A DNA stretch of 34,916 nt, from the NCBI GenBank assembly GCA_023409995.1, contig JAEYQN010000095.1, forward strand, positions 1-34,916, given 5' to 3'. The stretch's first letter is position 1. Every line of letters starts with the position of its first letter. Origin of the DNA: Cyanobacteria bacterium OH_CBB_238. GTDB lineage: Bacteria > Cyanobacteriota > Vampirovibrionia > Gastranaerophilales > Gastranaerophilaceae. The position numbers and the translations under genes are program-made. Under the pieces are notes generated by a model. That model had not been told where the DNA came from. It searched no databases and worked only from the letters and a program-made list of their open reading frames with translations. Below, one piece after another: positions 1 to 10,863 of the stretch.

Positions 1-2
1 CT

Positions 3-1691
3 AATTCGCAGAGTGCAATAATAGGAAATACATCAGCACCTGATTCATCAAAGGGAAGCAGATTAGTAATAGTAACACCAGAGGATAGTAGTGGAGATAC
101 AATCCAAAGATCATTAATAGACTTTTATCAAAAGACCTCTACAGGTATGACTAATATTGGCAGGATTGCTTTTGAAAATGGAGGTGATGATTCATCTATT
201 GAATATCCTCCAAAAGGCAGTTTGGCAATAGGAAAAGAAACACTTCTAAATTCTTCAGGAGATGGGAATACTGCATTTGGATGCCAAGCATTAAAAGCAA
301 ATACAACAGGCTCTATAAATACAGCAATTGGTTTTCAATCATTGAAAAATAATACTATTGGTGGTCATAATACTGCAGTAGGCAATGGCTCAATGAAGTA
401 TAATACCTCTGGTAATGAAAATACAGCAGTTGGAATGTTTGCAATGATGTATAACCAAACTGGAATCAATAATTCTGCAGTTGGTGATGCTGCTATGTAT
501 CTTAATACGACAGGTTCAAATAATTCGGCTTTTGGTACAGATGCATTAAGGCTTAATACTTTAGGCAACGACAATGTCTCAGTTGGTGAAGAATCACTAT
601 TACTAAACACAACTGGAAATAATAATACCGCTGTTGGAAGTCAATCTTTGTATAGTAACAATTCAAGTTCTAATACTGCTGTCGGTTTTCACTCATCTTG
701 GGCTAACACATCTGGAGGTCTTAATGTTTCTGTTGGTAGCGATAGTTTGCTGTCTAACACAATTGGTAGTAGAAATGTTGCTGTTGGAGGTATCACATTA
801 AGTCATAATACAGAAGGTTGGGATAATGTTGCAGTAGGCTTACATGCACTGCTTGAAAATACCACGACTGGAAATAATACTGCCGTTGGAGTGGGTGCTT
901 TGCGTGATATAAAAGGTGGAGAGCATAACACTGGACTTGGTTGGGGGGCAATGATAACCAAAACAGGTGGAAGCAGAAATGTTGCAATCGGATCATATGC
1001 AATAAATTCTCTTGGAAATGGTAATGAAAATACTGCTTTGGGAGTTGGAGCTTGCTCTAATATTTTAGGTGGTAGTGATAATGTGTGTTTAGGATATTCA
1101 GCGGGACCAACATCCGAAACCTCTAATCAATTATTTATAGACAATAGACAAACAAGCGCACCTCTAATCTTTGGAGATTTCTTGGCTCGAAGCGTAAAGA
1201 TAAATGGTGCATTGACTGTGAATAGTTTTACAAATCTTTCTGATAAGAGGATAAAAAATGTTAGTGAAGAAAATAATATAGGACTCGAGAGAATTCTTAA
1301 ATTAAAAGTTTTTGACTATACATTCAGAAATACAGTAAATGACAAAAGAAAACATACTGGTATACTTGCTCAAGATTTACAGAAAGTTATACCCAATGCA
1401 GTAGTGGAGGGGCCAGGAAATGGCAAATACAAATCACTTTTATATATTGATTCTAACGAGATATTGTTCACTTGTGTGAATGCAATCAAACAGCTCTACA
1501 CAAAAATTGTGGATAGTAATTCACAGATTAGTTGCTTGAATGAGAAGATTTTTGAGTTAGAAAAACAAAATAGTAATTTGAAAACACAAATAATTAGTAT
1601 TGGTGTAAAACAGCAGTCAGATCATAGCAAAATTTTGCAATTAAATGATAAATTACGACAATTAGAAATCAAAACAACCAACAAAAAATAA
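3..1691 (+). CDS. Repeat fibre protein with C-terminal peptidase S74 chaperone, 5' partial
   Basis: The reading frame is open from base 3, so the first ATG at 147 is internal. Codons before it match the paralogue at 11277-12542 (shared RSLIDFYQ and GRIAF), so the start and any prepilin leader lie outside the window. About 18 repeats of 16-17 residues, consensus NTAVGxxALxxNTxGxx, span nt 219-1106 and resemble YadA-type trimeric adhesin heads. A peptidase S74 (intramolecular chaperone) domain follows. Its Ser-Lys dyad is visible in SDKRIK (Ser codon at 1239), then GILAQDLQ and YIDSNEIL. The last ~60 residues look coiled-coil. In the S74 family the domain drives trimerisation and then cuts itself off just before that serine. 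By analogy this is a self-maturing trimeric surface fibre. Its target and anchoring are unknown. Confidence 0.85.
   Translation, partial: NSQSAIIGNTSAPDSSKGSRLVIVTPEDSSGDTIQRSLIDFYQKTSTGMTNIGRIAFENGGDDSSIEYPPKGSLAIGKETLLNSSGDGNTAFGCQALKANTTGSINTAIGFQSLKNNTIGGHNTAVGNGSMKYNTSGNENTAVGMFAMMYNQTGINNSAVGDAAMYLNTTGSNNSAFGTDALRLNTLGNDNVSVGEESLLLNTTGNNNTAVGSQSLYSNNSSSNTAVGFHSSWANTSGGLNVSVGSDSLLSNTIGSRNVAVGGITLSHNTEGWDNVAVGLHALLENTTTGNNTAVGVGALRDIKGGEHNTGLGWGAMITKTGGSRNVAIGSYAINSLGNGNENTALGVGACSNILGGSDNVCLGYSAGPTSETSNQLFIDNRQTSAPLIFGDFLARSVKINGALTVNSFTNLSDKRIKNVSEENNIGLERILKLKVFDYTFRNTVNDKRKHTGILAQDLQKVIPNAVVEGPGNGKYKSLLYIDSNEILFTCVNAIKQLYTKIVDSNSQISCLNEKIFELEKQNSNLKTQIISIGVKQQSDHSKILQLNDKLRQLEIKTTNKK
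219..1106 (+). repeat. Tandem protein-coding repeats (NTAVGxxAL type)
   Basis: About 18 degenerate units of 48-51 nt inside the first fibre gene. Each encodes N-[TSV]-[AS]-[VIF]-G-x-x-[AS]-[LM] followed by a short Asn/Thr/Gly-rich turn. The paralogue downstream has only about seven, so repeat number differs sharply between the two copies. The units are well diverged at DNA level, which argues for an old expansion rather than recent slippage. Confidence 0.85.
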
Positions 1692-1799
1692 ATAGTTTTA
1701 GTAATGATCTACTTGCAAAATATATTAAAAGGTATTACTATAAATCATGTAGTCAACAAATAATTGAGTTGTCTATTTGTTTAGTATAGGGGTGATATT

Positions 1800-2105
1800 T
1801 TGCATACTATTAAGGCGCAAGCATTGTTCAATAGTGTAAATGAGTTGGATGATATTTCGTTAGAAAATACAGATGAAATATCTTTGGATTTTTCGGAAGT
1901 AAAGGACATAGAACTAAAAGATATTACTACCTTATTAAATATCCAAAAGGTTGCAGTTTTGAATAAAAAAAGATTAAATATACAAAATGTGTGCCCTGAT
2001 GTTCTTCAGATTTTGGAGATTACAGGTCTTTATAAGACTTTTTCAAACATGATGTCTAACCCAATATTAATATCAAAGAGGATGAATCTTTCTTCATGGA
2101 AATAG
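1800..2105 (+). CDS. STAS-domain-like protein (anti-anti-sigma type)
   Basis: A 101-residue protein starting at a TTG preceded by AGGGGTGA at 5-6 nt. The pattern ISLDFSEVKDI, then a helix, then LNIQNVCPDVLQILEITGL followed by YKTF, matches the STAS fold of SpoIIAA-like anti-sigma antagonists, where the last segment is usually x-V-x-x-x-L-x-x-T-G-L. The phosphorylatable serine normally found in a D-S-S-G loop is missing; the equivalent stretch reads IELKDI. The protein may therefore be a non-switchable partner-binding domain. It overlaps the start of rsmI by 10 nt, so the two are probably co-transcribed. The STAS call rests on pattern only. Confidence 0.55.
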   Translation: MHTIKAQALFNSVNELDDISLENTDEISLDFSEVKDIELKDITTLLNIQKVAVLNKKRLNIQNVCPDVLQILEITGLYKTFSNMMSNPILISKRMNLSSWK

Positions 2106-2914
2106 GTTCTTTTTATGTAGTTGCGACTCCTATTGGTAATCTTGGTGATATAACTTTAAGAGCTATAGAAACATTACGGTCTGTTGATTATATTGCTTGC
2201 GAAGACACAAGAGTTACAAGAAAACTGTTAGATAAATATCAGATAACGGTTAAGCTATTTGATTATCAAAAATTTAATGAGAAAGAATGCAGTGAGAAAA
2301 TAATAAAACTTCTAGAGCAAGGTTCTTCTATTGCTCTCGTTTCAGATGCTGGTACCCCTGGAATATCAGATCCGGGGAAAGTCTTGTTTGAAGAACTTCG
2401 TAATAAAGATATAAATATAACGCCAATACCAGGTTCCTGTGCTGTTAGTACGTTTCTCTCTGTTCTTGGCAGGGAAGATGAAACTTTTGTTTTTCTTGGT
2501 TTTTTACCAAAATCTAAAATAAAACAGATGGAGCTTATTGGGAAATATAACCATACTAATACTATATTTTATGAGTCTCCTAATAGGCTTTTAGAGACAT
2601 TAACTAATATAAGAGACGAATTTGGCTCTGATAAAAAAATTGCAGTTGGTAGAGAGCTTACAAAAGTTTATGAAGAAGTTAAAGTTGATTCTGTATCAGA
2701 AATATTAGATTATTACAGCAATAATGTCTTAAAGGGTGAGTTAGTTGTTATGCTTTATTCTGAGAACAAAGCCGTGTTGGATGATAGCGAATTTATCACA
2801 GAAATAAAAAAACTCAAAAAAGAAGGATTTTCTGATAAAGATATTTCGAAAATCCTTTCTACATTATTTGATGTTAATAAAAATAAAATTTATAAAATGA
2901 GTTTAAGTTTATAG
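2096..2914 (+). CDS. rsmI: 16S rRNA (cytidine(1402)-2'-O)-methyltransferase RsmI
   Basis: 272 residues, usual for RsmI. It uses S-adenosylmethionine to methylate the ribose of C1402 in the ribosomal decoding centre. The family signature blocks are all present in order: VVATPIGNLGDITLRA near the N-terminus, CEDTRVTRKLL, ALVSDAGTPGISDPG (SAM-binding loop), PGSCAVSTFLS, FLGFLPK, FYESPNRLLETL and VGRELTKVYEEV. The ATG at 2096 lies inside the end of the upstream STAS-like gene and is preceded by GAGG within AAAGAGGATG, which supports translational coupling. The 3' end overlaps the convergent phosphatase gene by 6 nt, leaving no room for a separate terminator. Confidence 0.97.
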   Translation: MEIGSFYVVATPIGNLGDITLRAIETLRSVDYIACEDTRVTRKLLDKYQITVKLFDYQKFNEKECSEKIIKLLEQGSSIALVSDAGTPGISDPGKVLFEELRNKDINITPIPGSCAVSTFLSVLGREDETFVFLGFLPKSKIKQMELIGKYNHTNTIFYESPNRLLETLTNIRDEFGSDKKIAVGRELTKVYEEVKVDSVSEILDYYSNNVLKGELVVMLYSENKAVLDDSEFITEIKKLKKEGFSDKDISKILSTLFDVNKNKIYKMSLSL

Positions 2915-3529
2915 TGGCAAGTGTGCTGAATAAACAAGGCTCGCCCAATTTGTATAATAGCTTATTTGAGTAGCAGAACCTGTTGGTACATAAACTTTGA
3001 ATTGACCGTCTGCAGGAATTCCTAAAGCATTCGCTATGGCTGCTTGAATAACTTCTGCATGGGTGACTATAATTAGTCTGTTTCCTATATTTTCTTCAAT
3101 TATTTTATTTATCGTGCCTTGTACTCTCTTATTTAAGGCTTTTGTGTTTTCGCCGCCTTCCGGCCAGTAGTTTTCTCTGTCGTTATGGTAACACTCAAGC
3201 ATTTGAGGATATCTCTGCTCTATTTGGTCAAACGATAATCCGCTCCAAAGTCCTGCTTTTCTCCCTTTTAGAGAGCTTATTATTTCAAAATCTTTCTTGC
3301 AAATTTTAGACAAAATTCTTGTGCTTTGAATTGATCTTAATGCAGAACTAGAGTAAACTCTATCTATTTTAAGGCCTTTTTCTTTTATCCAATGTGATAT
3401 TTTTTCCATTTCCAATCTTCCATTTTCGTTGATTGGGGGATAATTTTCGTCATCAAATAGGCGATTTTCTTCTGTATAAAGAGTAGAGCCGTGTCTTATA
3501 AATGTAATTTTGCATTTTCTTTTGAACAT
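2909..3529 (-). CDS. Histidine phosphatase family protein (phosphoglycerate mutase-like)
   Basis: 206 residues. The N-terminal FIRHGSTLYTEENR carries the catalytic RHG (His13, phosphorylated in this superfamily). The second histidine is in LIIVTHAEVIQAA and the acidic/arginine elements are in VYSSSALRSIQSTRIL and WPEGGENTKAL. The spacing fits the cofactor-independent branch that includes alpha-ribazole phosphatase (CobC) and fructose-2,6-bisphosphatase-like enzymes. The substrate cannot be read from sequence. The ATG start has an AAGAG ribosome site upstream. It is convergent with rsmI, overlapping by 6 nt, and divergent from the radical SAM gene. Confidence 0.88.
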   Translation of the reverse strand: MFKRKCKITFIRHGSTLYTEENRLFDDENYPPINENGRLEMEKISHWIKEKGLKIDRVYSSSALRSIQSTRILSKICKKDFEIISSLKGRKAGLWSGLSFDQIEQRYPQMLECYHNDRENYWPEGGENTKALNKRVQGTINKIIEENIGNRLIIVTHAEVIQAAIANALGIPADGQFKVYVPTGSATQISYYTNWASLVYSAHLPL

Positions 3530-3664
3530 TTTAATTCTCTTATATTTGTATTACTGTTTAGCAAAGTGTTTTTTTGTGTTTTAGAGTTTCTGTATTTTAT
3601 ATGTTAAAGGTTCTAGCAATGTTATGAATCTCTATTGTAATTATATCATTAAAAATAGGGCTGT

Positions 3665-3692
3665 TTGAAAATTACGCAAAATGTATTAGAAT
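3665..3692 (+). promoter_or_regulatory. Candidate promoter of the radical SAM gene, possibly leaderless
   Basis: TTGAAA (3665-3670), a 16-nt spacer and TAGAAT (3687-3692). Seven nucleotides after the -10 box is the A of the ATG at 3699, so the transcript may start at the initiation codon. The only purine run (AGG, 3694-3696) is too close to act as a ribosome site. Confidence 0.4.
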
Positions 3693-3698
3693 TAGGCT

Positions 3699-5117
3699 AT
3701 GAAAAAAATATTTCTAATATATCCGCCGTCAGTTGTAATGAATAGAGAAGGGCGTTGTCAGCAACCGGTTAAAGATCTTATTGTGATTCCTCCTTTGCCT
3801 CCATTGGAGTTAATGTATTTAGCCTCTATTGCTAAAGGGTTAGGTTTTGAGTGTAAAATAAAAGACTACAGTATAAAAAATGAAACATTAGATGATTTTA
3901 AAAATGATATAGAAAAATATAAGCCTGATTACTTGCTTGCGAATGTTGCATCTACTACGTTAATTAATGATATAAAAGTGTTTGATATTGCGAAGTCTGT
4001 AAATCCTGCGATAGTTACTATTGCAACGGGTGCTCATTTCCTCACCTATGCATCTGAAACACTAAAAACGTGTTCTTCTTTGGATATAGCTATAAAGGGC
4101 GAATCAGAATTTACGCTAAGAGATATTCTAGAAAATGAAACATTATCTTCTATAAAAGGTATTGTATATAAAAAATTGGATGAAATAGTTGTAAATGAGC
4201 CGAGATCATTTATTGAGAATTTGGATGAAATACCATTTCCAGCCAGAGATTTAGTTGATAACACTCTGTTTAGGCGTCCAGACAATGATAAAATTCAGAC
4301 AATCGTGAAAGTCTCTAGAGGCTGTCCTTTTCATTGTTTCTTTTGTCTTGCTACTCCTGTTTCTGGTCATAAAGTGAGATTTCGGAGTGCTCATAATGTA
4401 TTGAAAGAAGTACAAGAGTGTATTGATAAATATAAGATTAAAAATTTTATATTTTGGTCCGATATCTTTGATATAGATAGAGGTTGGGTTGTTGAGCTTT
4501 GCAATTTAATTATTTCTTCTGGTGTAAAGATAATCTGGAGTGCAAACACAAGAGCTGACCTTATGGATGAAGAGTTGGCTAAATTAATGTATAAAGCCGG
4601 TTGTAGATTGGTTAGTATAGGTGTAGAAAGTGGTTCTCAAGAAATTCTTGACAAGATGGGAAAGCGAATTACTCTGTCACAAGCTAGAGAAACAGTAAAT
4701 GTATTTAAAAAAGCAAAAATTAAAGTATATAATTATTTTGTCATTGGACTGCCTTGGGAAAAAGAAGAACATATAATGCAGACTATTAATTTTGCATTAG
4801 AGTTAGATAGTGATTTTGTAAGTTTTTATACAGCTGCGGCTCTCCCTGGAACTAGATTCTATGAATATGTCCAACAAACAAATCTTGGAGATGTTGATGA
4901 TCCTGATGCTTACAAAGATGCGTATTATCATCCTACAGTTCCGACTAATTACCTGACTAAGTCCAAAATTCTGGAGTTGCACAGGTTAGCTATGAGAAAA
5001 TTTTACATTAGGCCTTCATACATAATAAAAAGATTGCTAAGCATACGTTCATTTGCTGAGCTTAAAAACTATACTAAAGCTGGGTCGTATTTGATTTTTC
5101 AATCTAAGGGTTGCTGA
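3699..5117 (+). CDS. B12-binding-fold radical SAM protein
   Basis: 472 residues. Residues ~1-140 have the Rossmann-like layout of cobalamin-binding radical SAM proteins (IYPPS at the N-terminus, PPLPPLELMYLASIAKGLGF, TGAHFL), but no DxHxxG cobalt-ligand motif is visible. The radical SAM core starts at SRGCPFHCFFC, giving the CxxxCxxC 4Fe-4S ligands at Cys209, Cys213 and Cys216. It continues through VSIGVESGSQEIL and YFVIGLPWE. This is the architecture of enzymes that modify lipids, cofactors or peptides. No neighbour identifies the substrate. The gene stands alone between a divergent phosphatase and gyrB. Confidence 0.85.
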   Translation: MKKIFLIYPPSVVMNREGRCQQPVKDLIVIPPLPPLELMYLASIAKGLGFECKIKDYSIKNETLDDFKNDIEKYKPDYLLANVASTTLINDIKVFDIAKSVNPAIVTIATGAHFLTYASETLKTCSSLDIAIKGESEFTLRDILENETLSSIKGIVYKKLDEIVVNEPRSFIENLDEIPFPARDLVDNTLFRRPDNDKIQTIVKVSRGCPFHCFFCLATPVSGHKVRFRSAHNVLKEVQECIDKYKIKNFIFWSDIFDIDRGWVVELCNLIISSGVKIIWSANTRADLMDEELAKLMYKAGCRLVSIGVESGSQEILDKMGKRITLSQARETVNVFKKAKIKVYNYFVIGLPWEKEEHIMQTINFALELDSDFVSFYTAAALPGTRFYEYVQQTNLGDVDDPDAYKDAYYHPTVPTNYLTKSKILELHRLAMRKFYIRPSYIIKRLLSIRSFAELKNYTKAGSYLIFQSKGC

Positions 5118-5140
5118 TACAGCTATCTTGTATCTATTTT
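5116..5140 (+). terminator. Weak hairpin after the radical SAM gene
   Basis: GATACA (5116-5121) and TGTATC (5129-5134) can pair around a 7-nt loop, followed by TATTTT. The stem starts within the stop codon, is only 6 bp and is AU-rich, so this is a weak intrinsic terminator at best. Confidence 0.3.
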
Positions 5141-5168
5141 GGAACTTGTGTTACAAACCCTTGTTAAA

Positions 5169-5198
5169 TTGGCGCTAATCTTATATTTGTATTACAAT
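5169..5198 (+). promoter_or_regulatory. Candidate gyrB promoter
   Basis: TTGGCG (5169-5174), an 18-nt spacer and TACAAT (5193-5198) lie about 35 nt before the gyrB start. The -10 box matches 5 of 6 consensus bases; the -35 is fair. Confidence 0.35.
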
Positions 5199-5213
5199 GT
5201 TTAATATGTATGA

Positions 5214-7682
<2,469 letters not shown>

Positions 7683-7690
7683 AATTGGTT

Positions 7691-7722
7691 AGAGGCAAAG
7701 ATTAATATTCTTTGCCTTTTAT
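7691..7722 (+). terminator. Intrinsic terminator of gyrB
   Basis: GGCAAAGA (7694-7701) pairs perfectly with TCTTTGCC (7709-7716) around a 7-nt loop and is followed by TTTTATTT. Flanking A/T bases extend the stem. Confidence 0.85.
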
Positions 7723-7768
7723 TTCAAGTGTTTATCTGTGACACTATGAAATTATCGAGGGAACGTTG

Positions 7769-8830
7769 GTGGGTATAATAATCAATTTATTCAAAAAAAC
7801 AGTGACAAAGGTAGTGCTAGGTGTTTTGGTGCTTATTTTTCTATTGTCTTTGTTTGTTTTTTGGGGTTGGTATGAAAAACAATATAATAAGCTCTGGGGC
7901 TTTTACTATGTGTATAAAGGTGATAAAGCTTATCAATCTCAAAAATATCAAAAGGCCATAGATTATTATCAATCTGGACTTAAATATTATCCTGAACATT
8001 CTAAAGCACAGTGTAACTTGGGTAATATTTATGTGGCTTTTGAAAACTATTATGCAGCCAGAGATTCATATGAAAATGCCTTGAGGTATAATCCAAATTT
8101 TATAATTTGCAGAATGGATTTGGGTATCATATTATCAGAGAGATTGGCTAACTATGATGAAGCAATTCAGCAGTATTCAAAAGTAATTGACTCTCGCCCT
8201 CTATTAATTCATCTTCCATTTGTTTATAACAATATAAATAGCGTAAAAGATAATAAAGGTATTGCTTACTATAATATGGGGCTTGCTTATAAAGGAAAGT
8301 CTGTTTATATGGGGGAAAGAACATTAGCTTCACACCAATATTTGGAAAAAGCTAAAGATGCATATATTAAAGCTAAAAAAATATTAAAAAAAGACTATGA
8401 TACACATTATAATCTTGCGTTGACGAATCATTTGCTTGGTAATTATAAGGATGCAGGATTAGAGTATTGCAGAGCTATTGAAATAAGTCCTGAAGACTAC
8501 GAAGCCCATTATAATTTGGCTCTTCTACTAAGAACGATGAAATTGTATAAAGAGTCTTTGGATGAGTTTGAAAAAGCTGGGTTGATTCTTGATATAAAAG
8601 GAGATACTTCCAAAATAAATTATATTTATACTGTTTTAAATGAAGTTAAGCAAAAAATTATAAACCAAGGTGGTTATGATTATTTAGAAAACCATAGAGA
8701 TAGCACAGCTATTGATGAACAAGATATAATATATACAAGGGGTAAAGTTTTGATACCGGACAAAGCAGATGATGAAATGCTTAAAAGTTTTAAAAGTTGT
8801 CCTTCAAAAAAATATTTTAATGAAATGTAG
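7769..8830 (+). CDS. Membrane-anchored TPR protein
   Basis: 353 residues from GTG 7769, which has GAGGGAA 6-7 nt upstream; TTG 7766 is the alternative. One hydrophobic segment near residues 9-32 (KVVLGVLVLIFLLSLFVFWG) anchors the protein, and the rest contains about five tetratricopeptide repeats. Typical pieces are QKYQKAIDYYQSGLKYYPEH, AQCNLGNIYVAFENYYAAR, AHYNLALLLRTMKLYKESLD and related units, each ending in a turn with Pro. TPR arrays are protein-binding scaffolds and no enzyme motif is present. It sits 8 nt before the diguanylate cyclase gene, so the two are likely one operon and possibly one signalling unit. Confidence 0.8.
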   Translation: MGIIINLFKKTVTKVVLGVLVLIFLLSLFVFWGWYEKQYNKLWGFYYVYKGDKAYQSQKYQKAIDYYQSGLKYYPEHSKAQCNLGNIYVAFENYYAARDSYENALRYNPNFIICRMDLGIILSERLANYDEAIQQYSKVIDSRPLLIHLPFVYNNINSVKDNKGIAYYNMGLAYKGKSVYMGERTLASHQYLEKAKDAYIKAKKILKKDYDTHYNLALTNHLLGNYKDAGLEYCRAIEISPEDYEAHYNLALLLRTMKLYKESLDEFEKAGLILDIKGDTSKINYIYTVLNEVKQKIINQGGYDYLENHRDSTAIDEQDIIYTRGKVLIPDKADDEMLKSFKSCPSKKYFNEM

Positions 8831-8838
8831 GATATTTG

Positions 8839-10332
8839 ATGAGCTATACAAACAAACTTGAAAATAAAGAAATAGATTTTCTTATGAATGTTTCCAGAGT
8901 TCTTGTGGATGAATCTGAATCAGGCAGAGTGGTTGAACGTCTGAATTCGGTATTTTCTGAGTATTATCCTGTAAAAAAGGTAACATTTGCAGTATGGGAT
9001 TCTACTTCATCAAAGTTAAGAGAGTTTTTAAAAGAGTGGAGTTCTTTTTGTGAAGGTGAAGGGTGTGCTGATTTAAGGTCAGCTTATGACCAATTTAGTT
9101 CGCATGGAAAAAATAAAATCATATTTAATGGCGTCATTTTGGATTTTAATACTACTAAAGCTGAGTTAACAAAAATACAATCGACTATTTCTTCTGAATC
9201 TAATGCTCTATATTTTCCTATTCAATCTCGTGGTGAGTTGTTGGGAACAATAGAGGTCTTGTTCTCAGGGCTTGTATATAATGAAATAAAAGAACAGAAT
9301 TTTTTAGCAGTTCAACACTTAGCTCTGACCCAAATATCAACAATGATACTTAATTATATTCTAAAAGAAAAGATGGAAGTTAGCCTTAATTTTTATGAAG
9401 CAATGAAAGATATAGCGAAAATAATAGAGAGCCAGTATGAACTTACATATATAATTCCACTTATTGGTGAAATGATAGACAGATTTATTTCAGCTCATCT
9501 CATTTATATATTTATAAAAAATAAAGAAGGTAAATATGAACTATTGTGGCCTAATGCTTGCAAGGATAGAGAAATAAATGTTCTATTAGAACGAATTAAG
9601 ATTGATACGGATTACATTATTTCTGAGAATAAGAAAATAGGCGTATTTCCATTGATAAATGAAAATACCATTTTAGGGGCAATTGTAGCGTATAGTAATT
9701 TTGATGTTCTTGTACAAAATGAGGTGGAGTATTTGCTTCAGCTCAGTAAACAATCAAGTGTTACTATACAAAGAGCAAACGTATATGCTGAGGTTTTAAA
9801 ACATGCAACTTTAGATGCACTTACTGGATTGAACAATCGCAGGCAGTTTGAAACACGTTTAAATCAGGAGTTTGCCACTGCAAAAAGAAAAAATACTCCT
9901 CTATGCTGTATGATGTTGGATGTTGATTATTTCAAAAAAGTTAATGACTCATATGGGCATGCTGCAGGCGATTGCGTGCTAAAAGCCGTGTCCCAATTAA
10001 TAATAAGAGAAATAAGAGAATATGATATAGCCTCAAGATATGGAGGAGAAGAGTTCTTCATCTTATTACCCCAAACTAACTTAGAAGAAGCTAGCTTTGT
10101 TGCCCAAAGACTAAGAAAAGCTGTTGAAGAAGCTAAAATGGATATCTCAGAAGCAAAAATTCCTGGAGTTTCATATTTAAAAGTCACAGTGAGTATTGGT
10201 GTAAGTGATTTTATGTCTGATGAAACTTCTGATGAATTCTATCAAAATGCTGACAGGGCACTTTATGAGGCAAAACATAGGGGTAGAAATAAAGTTGTAA
10301 TCTACAATCGGGACACAGAGTGTTCTGTATAA
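8839..10332 (+). CDS. Diguanylate cyclase with N-terminal GAF-like sensor region
   Basis: 497 residues from ATG 8839, with AGGA 6 nt upstream overlapping the previous stop codon. The C-terminal GGDEF domain (~residues 325-495) has DALTGLNNRR, DVDYFKKVNDSYGHAAGD and an intact active site RYGGEEFFILLP. It should make c-di-GMP from two GTP. The product-inhibition I-site RxxD is present as REYD five residues before GGEEF. The ~320 residues before it look like two GAF-type domains (alternating strands such as NALYFPIQSRGELLGTIEVL) without membrane helices, so the signal sensed is probably cytoplasmic. There is no EAL domain. Likely co-transcribed with the TPR gene. Confidence 0.92.
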   Translation: MSYTNKLENKEIDFLMNVSRVLVDESESGRVVERLNSVFSEYYPVKKVTFAVWDSTSSKLREFLKEWSSFCEGEGCADLRSAYDQFSSHGKNKIIFNGVILDFNTTKAELTKIQSTISSESNALYFPIQSRGELLGTIEVLFSGLVYNEIKEQNFLAVQHLALTQISTMILNYILKEKMEVSLNFYEAMKDIAKIIESQYELTYIIPLIGEMIDRFISAHLIYIFIKNKEGKYELLWPNACKDREINVLLERIKIDTDYIISENKKIGVFPLINENTILGAIVAYSNFDVLVQNEVEYLLQLSKQSSVTIQRANVYAEVLKHATLDALTGLNNRRQFETRLNQEFATAKRKNTPLCCMMLDVDYFKKVNDSYGHAAGDCVLKAVSQLIIREIREYDIASRYGGEEFFILLPQTNLEEASFVAQRLRKAVEEAKMDISEAKIPGVSYLKVTVSIGVSDFMSDETSDEFYQNADRALYEAKHRGRNKVVIYNRDTECSV

Positions 10333-10360
10333 CCCTTATGTAACAGCTAATCTCTAGAAT

Positions 10361-10389
10361 TTGTCTATTTTTATTTTGTAAGGTATAAT
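10361..10389 (+). promoter_or_regulatory. Promoter of the FtsB/DivIC-like gene
   Basis: TTGTCT (10361-10366), a 17-nt spacer and a perfect TATAAT (10384-10389). The expected start is near 10396, leaving a ~27-nt leader with AGGTGG before the GTG codon. Confidence 0.75.
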
Positions 10390-10422
10390 ATAGGTAGGTG
10401 TTTAATTTTAGGTGGTTTATCT

Positions 10423-10776
10423 GTGAATCCTGATTTAAAGCAAAAAACTCAATTTAAGAATCAAAAGAGGAAAAATGAGATAAGAGTTAAATACTCATTT
10501 TTGACCCTCGTGTTGTTAATTTGCCTTGCTCAAGTTGGTATTGGAGCATTTATGAATATTACTAAAAGTATTAATTATAAAGGCAAGATAAAAAAAATGA
10601 ATCAGCTAAAGGCAGAAGCCACAGTTGAAAATAAAAAATTAAAAAATGAATTGGAAGATTTTAATTCAAATAAAAGTTTAGAGGCGATAGCAAGAAATAA
10701 CCTTAAGATGGCAGGGGACGATGAAGTTCTTGTTATTATTAATAAAAAACAGGAAACTGCAAAGAATAAAAAATAG
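10423..10776 (+). CDS. Septum formation initiator family protein (FtsB/DivIC-like)
   Basis: 117 residues, GTG start with AGGTGG 7 nt upstream. A short basic cytoplasmic tail is followed by one membrane helix (residues ~26-45, FLTLVLLICLAQVGIGAF). Then comes a coiled coil rich in Lys/Glu/Leu, then LEAIARNNLKMAGDDEVLVI, which matches the FtsB/DivIC C-terminal pattern E-x-x-A-R-x-x-L-x-M-x-x-x-x-E. Proteins of this family join FtsL and FtsQ/DivIB in the divisome and help to activate septal wall synthesis. It has its own promoter and lies downstream of gyrB and the cyclase. FtsL is a less likely alternative. Confidence 0.8.
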   Translation: MNPDLKQKTQFKNQKRKNEIRVKYSFLTLVLLICLAQVGIGAFMNITKSINYKGKIKKMNQLKAEATVENKKLKNELEDFNSNKSLEAIARNNLKMAGDDEVLVIINKKQETAKNKK

Positions 10777-10783
10777 CAAAGAA

Positions 10784-10811
10784 AAACCCAATAACTAAAC
10801 TTATCGGGTTT
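10784..10811 (-). terminator. Intrinsic terminator, mainly for the minus strand
   Basis: AAACCCAATAA (10784-10794) pairs with TTATCGGGTTT (10801-10811) with one mismatch around CTAAAC. Read on the minus strand the stem is followed by a T-rich run (TTTTTCTTTG), whereas the plus side has no T run. It lies ~52 nt beyond the stop of the small minus-strand gene and may also block plus-strand read-through from the FtsB-like gene. Confidence 0.7.
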
Positions 10812-10863
10812 GAGATTACAATTATGTGTTGAAACCTTTTTGAATTGCTTTGTTTGTAAAAAT

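Noticed and set aside
365..1002. Minus-strand frames of 69-81 codons inside the fibre gene
   Set aside because: These follow from the repetitive codon pattern of the NTAVG repeats and have no start signals.
219..1106. Regularly spaced repeats considered as a CRISPR array
   Set aside because: Units are in frame, degenerate and encode a known protein repeat; there are no identical direct repeats with unique spacers.
3538..5195. Shared 17-mer TCTTATATTTGTATTAC at 3538 and 5179
   Set aside because: Both lie in AT-rich gaps; a chance match in a 35-kb AT-rich window is plausible and the second only partly overlaps the gyrB promoter.
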